This document shows, one piece after another, positions 6,520 through 10,713 of a stretch of 10,713 nt of DNA (the first letter of the stretch is position 1; every line of letters starts with the position of its first letter). The translations under genes were made by a program, and so were the position numbers. The DNA comes from an uncultured Burkholderiales bacterium. Lineage in GTDB: Bacteria; Pseudomonadota; Gammaproteobacteria; Burkholderiales; Burkholderiaceae_D. A model generated the notes under the pieces. That model had not been told where the DNA came from and did not search any database. It saw nothing but the letters and a program-made list of their open reading frames with translations. The stretch is taken from contig CAIVDH010000011.1 of assembly GCA_903904635.1 (NCBI GenBank), positions 1 to 10,713 on the forward strand, written 5' to 3'.

Positions 6520-7037
6520 GATTTGTCGCCCGGCCTATGAATTTTTTGTCGCAGTGGTATGGGTGCCAAGGGGTTATGCGGATGACCATCATCATGATGG
6601 TGGCCACCACCGTAGGCACCGGATTCAGGTTCGAATGACGCCTCTTCTTCTGTAACAGTTGCGCCCAAACCTGCCAGCATGTCTTTCAACACCGGGTCTT
6701 TGCGTATACGTAAAAAACCTTTGCCTGCCTCGTCCCCAACTTGTGCCTGTGTGTGGCGGTTACCCAGATGAAAAGCGCAGCGTAATAAGGCTAGTGGTGT
6801 GGTGCAATCTACGCGATAGGTTGCTTCTGGTGCCGCGATAATTTTTATGACGCGACCATCATCACCGCGCAGCAGATCGCCATGTCTTAATACGGTGCCG
6901 CGCACGGTGAAGACGGCAACTTCTTCGCCGCTGGTGAGGGCGGCACGCAGCCGGCTTTTTTCGCGCAGCTCATAAGGCAGCTTGAGTTCGCCATCAATTT
7001 TTTCGGCGTGATCGACTTTGGTGTTTAGGGTGAGCAT
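6516..7037 (-). CDS. ureE: Urease accessory nickel metallochaperone UreE
   Basis: The 173-residue protein carries nickel to the UreDFG-urease complex. It begins MLTLNTKVDHAEK, with LPYELREKSRLR at about residues 20-31 and the peptide-binding-like N-terminal domain. The conserved metal-site histidine H95 lies in HLGNRHTQAQV. A histidine-rich stretch, HHHDDGHPH, is at residues 146-154 and is followed by about 19 more residues ending KIHRPGDKS. Such tracts bind extra nickel in UreE proteins. The start at 7037 is chosen by family resemblance; the reading frame stays open 35 codons upstream into ureC, but that part looks non-homologous. The gap from the ureC stop is 10 bases and no Shine-Dalgarno is visible in the 20 bases before the ATG, so reinitiation after ureC is likely. 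The stop overlaps the ureF start. Confidence 0.94.
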   Translation of the reverse strand: MLTLNTKVDHAEKIDGELKLPYELREKSRLRAALTSGEEVAVFTVRGTVLRHGDLLRGDDGRVIKIIAAPEATYRVDCTTPLALLRCAFHLGNRHTQAQVGDEAGKGFLRIRKDPVLKDMLAGLGATVTEEEASFEPESGAYGGGHHHDDGHPHNPLAPIPLRQKIHRPGDKS

Positions 7038-7047
7038 GAGTGCTGAT

Positions 7048-8748
7048 TTAAAAAAGAAAATACCGTTGTGCCATAGGCAGAATTTTTGCCGGTTCGCAGA
7101 CGAGCAACTCACCATCAGCACGTACTTCATAGGTTTCAGCATCGACTTCCATTTTCGGTGTGTAGCCGTTGTGGATCATGTCGGATTTCCTTAGGTTGCG
7201 CATATTTTTTACAGCAGCTAAAGGTTTATTCAGTTTAAGCATGTCACCGATGCCGGCATCATAAGCAGCCTGCGAGACGAAGGTGAATGAGGTTCTGAGT
7301 CCGCCACCATAAGCGCCAAACATTTTGCGGTAATGCACAGGCTGCGGTGTAGGTATGGAAGCATTCGGATCACCCATTTGCGCAGCAGCGATCATGCCGC
7401 TTTTTAAAATCATCGAAGGTTTGACCCCAAAGAACGCGGGCTTCCACAACACGAGATCGGCAATTTTGCCTATCTCTATCGAGCCGACCATATGCGAAAT
7501 GCCATGGGTGATGGCCGGGTTAATCGTGTATTTTGCGATATAGCGTTTGATACGGAAATTATCATTGCGGTTGCTATCCTCCTTGAGTGCGCCGCGCTGC
7601 ACTTTCATTTTGTGCGCGCTTTGCCAGGTGCGCATGATGACTTCACCCACACGCCCCATGGCCTGCGAATCCGATGACATCATGGAGATCGCGCCTAAGT
7701 CATGCAAAATATCTTCAGCGGCGATGGTTTCACGTCGTATGCGTGATTCTGCAAAGGCGATATCTTCAGTAATGGCCGAATCGAGATGATGGCAGACCAT
7801 CAGCATGTCGAGATGTTCATCTAGCGTGTTGACGGTGTAGGGCCGCGTAGGATTGGTGGACGAGGGCAGTACATTGCCCTGACCAATGGCTGCGATGATA
7901 TCCGGCGCATGACCGCCGCCTGCACCTTCGGTATGGAAGGTATGAATGGTGCGGTCTTTAAATGCGGCTAATGTGTGTTCGAGAAAACCGGCTTCGTTGA
8001 GCGTATCGGTATGGATAGCAACTTGCACATCCATACGGTCGGCCACCGACAGGCAGTTATCGATCGCAGCCGGCGTGCTACCCCAGTCTTCATGCAGCTT
8101 GAGACCAATTGCACCGGCACGTATTTGTTCTTCCAGCGGCAAAGGAAGACTCACATTGCCTTTGCCCATAAAGCCCAGATTCATGGGGAAGGCATCGGCT
8201 GCGGCTAGCATGGAATGCAAATGCCATGGACCCGGCGTGCAGGTGGTTGCTGCAGTGCCTACTGCAGGGCCGGTACCACCGCCCAGCATGGTGGTAACAC
8301 CTGACATCAAGGCTTCTTCGATTTGTTGTGGACAGATGAAATGGATATGGGTGTCGATGCCACCGGCGGTGACGATCATGCCTTCACCAGCAATGATTTC
8401 TGTGGCTCCGCCTATGGCCATGGTAACGCCTGGCTGTATGTCCGGATTACCTGCTTTACCGATCGCGGCAATGCGTCCGGACTTCAAGCCTATATCTGCC
8501 TTGACTATGCCCCAGTGATCGATAATGACGGCATTGGTGATAACGGTATCCATCACATCACGGTGCGCACGCTGTGACTGGCCCATGCCGTCGCGTATGA
8601 CTTTGCCGCCGCCGAATTTCACTTCTTCACCGTAAATGGTGTGATCTTTTTCAATTTCTAAAAATAATTCTGTGTCAGCCAAGCGCACTCGGTCACCCGT
8701 GGTGGGACCAAACATTTCGGCATATGCCTTGCGCGATATGGTGCTCAT
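7048..8748 (-). CDS. ureC: Urease alpha (catalytic) subunit UreC
   Basis: The 566-residue protein is the catalytic subunit of the nickel urease that hydrolyses urea to ammonia and carbamate in the cytoplasm. All active-site residues fall at the positions of the Klebsiella enzyme numbering: H134 and H136 (GIDTHIHF), the lysine that becomes carbamylated K217 (GLKLHEDWG), H246 (AIHTD), H272 (FHTEG) and D360 ([10 protein letters not shown]) bind the two nickel ions. C319 and H320 (MVCHH) lie on the mobile flap. The C-terminus MAQRYFLF is the usual end. Length is normal for the family (about 567-572). The start overlaps the ureB stop as ATGA, and AAGAGA lies about 10 bases upstream. There is no truncation or missing residue, so the enzyme should be functional if nickel is supplied. 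Confidence 0.98.
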   Translation of the reverse strand: MSTISRKAYAEMFGPTTGDRVRLADTELFLEIEKDHTIYGEEVKFGGGKVIRDGMGQSQRAHRDVMDTVITNAVIIDHWGIVKADIGLKSGRIAAIGKAGNPDIQPGVTMAIGGATEIIAGEGMIVTAGGIDTHIHFICPQQIEEALMSGVTTMLGGGTGPAVGTAATTCTPGPWHLHSMLAAADAFPMNLGFMGKGNVSLPLPLEEQIRAGAIGLKLHEDWGSTPAAIDNCLSVADRMDVQVAIHTDTLNEAGFLEHTLAAFKDRTIHTFHTEGAGGGHAPDIIAAIGQGNVLPSSTNPTRPYTVNTLDEHLDMLMVCHHLDSAITEDIAFAESRIRRETIAAEDILHDLGAISMMSSDSQAMGRVGEVIMRTWQSAHKMKVQRGALKEDSNRNDNFRIKRYIAKYTINPAITHGISHMVGSIEIGKIADLVLWKPAFFGVKPSMILKSGMIAAAQMGDPNASIPTPQPVHYRKMFGAYGGGLRTSFTFVSQAAYDAGIGDMLKLNKPLAAVKNMRNLRKSDMIHNGYTPKMEVDAETYEVRADGELLVCEPAKILPMAQRYFLF

Positions 8749-9065
8749 TTGCGTGTCTCTTTCAGTTTGCCCATCACTTTGCCGTTAAAGCCGTAGACCT
8801 TACGGTCCCCCGCTAACGCAACGAGCTCAACGCTACGTTCCTGTCCGGGTTCAAATCGCACAGCAGTGCCGGCTGCGATATTTAGCCGCATGCCATAGGC
8901 AAGATTGCGCTCAAATTGCAGCGCCGGATTGGTCTCGAAAAAATGAAAATGTGAGCCGACTTGTATCGGCCTGTCGCCACTGTTTGCCACTTTGATCGCT
9001 GCTGTCTTGCGGCCGACGTTTAGGGCTATCTCACCGGGCTCGATGATCATTTCACCTGGAATCAT
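8745..9065 (-). CDS. ureB: Urease beta subunit UreB
   Basis: The 106-residue protein is the structural beta subunit of the three-chain bacterial urease (UreABC)3. It contains the family core [16 protein letters not shown] at residues 31-46, followed by [23 protein letters not shown] at about 51-73. CGGAGA lies a few bases before the ATG at 9065 and supports the start. Its gene is 29 bases after ureA and overlaps ureC by 4 bases. UreA and UreB are separate genes here, unlike the fused form of Helicobacter. Confidence 0.96.
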   Translation of the reverse strand: MIPGEMIIEPGEIALNVGRKTAAIKVANSGDRPIQVGSHFHFFETNPALQFERNLAYGMRLNIAAGTAVRFEPGQERSVELVALAGDRKVYGFNGKVMGKLKETRK

Positions 9066-9094
9066 GATGTTCTCCGTAGTCTGTAGTCCGGTAT

Positions 9095-9397
9095 TTAGGG
9101 AATGGGATTGTGTACAGTGACGAGTTTGGTGCCATCGGGGAAAGTCGCCTCGACTTGTATGTCGGGGATCATTTCAGCGATGCCATCCATGACATCAGCG
9201 CGGGTCAGTATGCGTGCGCCTTCTGACATGAGCTCCGCTACTGTCTTGCCATCGCGCGCGCCTTCCATGATGGCGGCGGTGATCAGGGCAACAGCTTCCG
9301 GATAATTTAGTTTCAGGCCACGCGCCTGACGGCGCTCCGCCAATAGTGCCGCTGTGAAGATGAGCAGTTTGTCTTTTTCTCTGGGAGTGAGATCCAT
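9095..9397 (-). CDS. ureA: Urease gamma subunit UreA
   Basis: The 100-residue protein starts [23 protein letters not shown] and is the gamma subunit of bacterial urease. It carries [21 protein letters not shown] at about residues 34-54 and the C-terminal [20 protein letters not shown], all typical of the family; 100 residues is the standard length. The reading frame is open for 25 codons further upstream, into ureD. The start at 9397 is fixed by family resemblance and by AAGGA (9404-9408 on the minus strand) six bases before this ATG. It lies 17 bases after the ureD stop and 29 bases before ureB. Confidence 0.97.
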   Translation of the reverse strand: MDLTPREKDKLLIFTAALLAERRQARGLKLNYPEAVALITAAIMEGARDGKTVAELMSEGARILTRADVMDGIAEMIPDIQVEATFPDGTKLVTVHNPIP

Positions 9398-9414
9398 TAT
9401 TATTCCTTTTTGCT

Positions 9415-10308
9415 TCAGGTATTCCATATACGTGGCACCACAGCAGGCTGGCCTGTGAGCGCGGGACGACATATTTTCCAGGCAGCCAGCATGACAGCTC
9501 TGGCAACTTCACTTGAATGACCAAGGTAGCGCACGATGGTGACGGATTTCATTTGGGTGGCACCAAATTTGCCGGTGCCTGCACTGGCATCACCAATCGC
9601 GCTGCGAATTGCCTGCAACATGTTAGCAGGAGCAGTTGCACCCACGGCTATCAAGTTGGCGCATACAGTGTAGCCGTCAAGTGCCAAAGGGCTGGTCATT
9701 TGTTTGCTGCAGCCATCCAGGCTTCCTCGTTCCAGCCATAGCGGTTTGCCATCTCTGTGTATAACCAAGCGCTGCCTTACACGACCATGATCGAATTTTT
9801 CACCTGAGGCAGTTCGTCCAAAGCACAGAATTTCGCAGCCTATGTACGTGGCTTGCCCATTAAGCGTGATGTTTGTATCGAGCAGGATATCTGCACCGTT
9901 GAACAGGATGGTTTCTTGAGGCAGCCATTCCATTACGGCCTGATCAGCGACATCAAGAGTCAGCTGCTGACGAGATATGTGGCCATTGGCGCGATACCAT
10001 TTTGCAGCACCCGGTGTCGATAAAAAAGCATGAGCGCCTCGGGCGAGACGCGCGTTGATTTTTAACTCATCGCCACCGACGACGCCGCCCGGCGGATGCA
10101 CCACGATGGCATGACAGATGGAAGGATCTTCAGGGTAGAGGGGCTTTTGTACGCGCAGCGGCCCGAAGTGATCACGCTGTATGAGTCGTGTGGTGTCTAA
10201 ATCGCGTTCGAACGCAAGTGTCAACGTTGCCAGCAGATGATCGCGGCTGATGCTGGATGCAGAACTGCCAGCTGGCTGTGTCACACGCTCATCTGCAATT
10301 TGTTTCAT
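9415..10308 (-). CDS. ureD: Urease accessory protein UreD
   Basis: The 297-residue protein is UreD (called UreH in Helicobacter), the scaffold that binds apo-urease and, with UreF and UreG, passes nickel to the active site. Family segments are [21 protein letters not shown] at residues 40-60, [12 protein letters not shown] at 71-82, TPGAAKWYR at 98-106 and [12 protein letters not shown] at about 128-139. It is the first gene of the operon, in the common order ureDABCEFG. The N-terminal 25 residues or so before the conserved core are variable and serine/alanine-rich; no other in-frame ATG lies before the core, and only a GGAG about 14 bases upstream could serve as ribosome binding site. The start is therefore likely but not certain. 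Confidence 0.95.
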   Translation of the reverse strand: MKQIADERVTQPAGSSASSISRDHLLATLTLAFERDLDTTRLIQRDHFGPLRVQKPLYPEDPSICHAIVVHPPGGVVGGDELKINARLARGAHAFLSTPGAAKWYRANGHISRQQLTLDVADQAVMEWLPQETILFNGADILLDTNITLNGQATYIGCEILCFGRTASGEKFDHGRVRQRLVIHRDGKPLWLERGSLDGCSKQMTSPLALDGYTVCANLIAVGATAPANMLQAIRSAIGDASAGTGKFGATQMKSVTIVRYLGHSSEVARAVMLAAWKICRPALTGQPAVVPRIWNT

Positions 10309-10345
10309 GACGTGCTGCTTGCTCCGCGCTATGGATTTCTGGCTA

Positions 10346-10375
10346 ATTGTACTGTTTTCGCCTGCGCTAAGCGAA
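10346..10375 (-). promoter_or_regulatory. Possible ureD promoter with overlapping inverted repeat
   Basis: On the minus strand TACAAT (10346-10351, 5 of 6 matches to the -10 consensus) lies 37 bases before the ureD ATG. The best -35 at 18-base spacing, TTCGCT (10370-10375), matches only 3 of 6. An inverted repeat, TTCGC (10357-10361) and GCGAA (10371-10375) with a 9-base centre, covers the spacer and -35, where an operator would act. I see no GG/GC sigma54 element in the 98-base gap. The call is tentative. Confidence 0.25.
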
Positions 10376-10406
10376 GAGATATTTCTAAAAAGTAATAATC
10401 AAGGAC

Positions 10407-10713
10407 TCAAAGATTATTGGAGGCCTCTTTTTTTTTGAGTGTACGTACTGCGGACAGCGCGACTTTCATTGCGTAAATCAGAATGAGCGTGCCGCCCAAA
10501 TCTCCGATGAACATTGCACCAAAACCGGTCAGAAAATCTGCGGAGATACCTCGCAAGACAAACCACATCTGGTGCAGCATGGAGCTAGAGGCGGCATATA
10601 CGACAATTAAAATGGAAAGCTTTGCTGCTGTCAGCTCTTGCAAGGTAGTCGGCATACCCCGTGCAATTGCCAGGCGATAGATTAGATAAGGTGCCCCTGC
10701 TGAAATGGCGGCA
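10407..10713 (-). CDS. Unrecognised membrane protein, C-terminal part (cut by window edge)
   Basis: The frame is open from the right edge to a TGA at 10407-10409, giving 101 residues of a C-terminus. An internal ATG at 10655 exists, but the frame continues upstream with a hydrophobic, protein-like segment (SAGAPYLIYRLAIARG), so the gene probably starts outside the window. Two hydrophobic stretches, about residues 32-53 (ILIVVYAASSSMLHQMWFVL) and 60-89 (containing GFGAMFIGDLGGTLILIYAM), look like membrane helices. They are followed by a basic, probably cytoplasmic tail (KKKEASNNL). I do not recognise the family. It lies 98 bases upstream of ureD on the same strand; co-transcription with the urease operon is possible but unproven, and no urea or nickel transporter signature is visible. 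A run of nine A's encodes the lysines of the tail. Confidence 0.6.
   Translation of the reverse strand, partial: AAISAGAPYLIYRLAIARGMPTTLQELTAAKLSILIVVYAASSSMLHQMWFVLRGISADFLTGFGAMFIGDLGGTLILIYAMKVALSAVRTLKKKEASNNL

Noticed and set aside
7038..7142. A longer ureE start reaching into ureC
   Set aside because: The extra 35 residues do not resemble UreE, and known family members start near MLTLNTK.
7946..8518. A 190-codon open frame on the plus strand opposite ureC
   Set aside because: It lies entirely antisense to the highly conserved ureC coding sequence and its translation resembles no protein I recognise; it is a by-product of ureC codon use.
9398..9472. A longer ureA start inside ureD
   Set aside because: A good AAGGA site precedes the ATG at 9397, and the 100-residue product is the standard UreA length.
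1..10713. Search for CRISPR arrays, tRNA or rRNA genes, transposases, attachment sites and defence genes
   Set aside because: No regularly spaced repeats, mobile-element proteins or RNA-gene-like sequence were seen; nearly all the sequence is explained by recognisable metabolic genes.

Overview
The window is a compact stretch of a betaproteobacterial chromosome, G+C near 50% by eye. The organism is most likely a member of the Burkholderiales, perhaps an Oxalobacteraceae relative such as Herminiimonas or Undibacterium. That placement rests on remembered protein resemblance and on the mix of genes (FdxA next to a thioredoxin-reductase-like ferredoxin-NADP reductase, a PHA-granule-associated small protein, a ureDABCEFG operon); it was not computed. 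No RNA gene, CRISPR array, insertion sequence or prophage gene is visible. No gene-free stretch exceeds 300 bases; the longest is about 274 bases (768-1041).

Left part (1-3010). On the minus strand lie the seven-iron ferredoxin gene fdxA and, after a clear hairpin terminator, the 5' part of a ferredoxin-NADP reductase gene cut by the window edge. Divergent from fdxA is a three-gene plus-strand group: a LutC-type LUD-domain protein, a glyoxylate/hydroxypyruvate reductase and a small PHA-system protein. The lutC-like gene has no lutA or lutB beside it.

Middle part (3011-5160). A single-domain cytosolic FKBP prolyl isomerase lies on the minus strand, tail-to-tail with the PHA gene. Divergent from it is a plus-strand pair: a CysZ/EI24-type membrane protein and a stand-alone MoaB/MogA-fold protein like the CinA N-terminal domain.

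Right part (5185-10308). A complete minus-strand urease operon runs in the order ureD-ureA-ureB-ureC-ureE-ureF-ureG, with very short gaps and two ATGA overlaps. UreA, UreB and UreC build the nickel enzyme that hydrolyses urea to ammonia and carbamate. UreE, UreF, UreG and UreD form the GTP-dependent nickel insertion machinery. All nickel-ligand residues of UreC are present at the canonical positions, so the enzyme looks intact. Upstream of ureD, the C-terminal part of an unrecognised membrane protein runs off the right edge.

I see housekeeping and metabolic genes, not a new defence, mobile or biosynthetic system. The points most worth checking are the isolated lutC-like gene with a palindrome in its upstream region, the unidentified membrane protein upstream of ureD, and the lack of strong terminators at the convergent gene ends.
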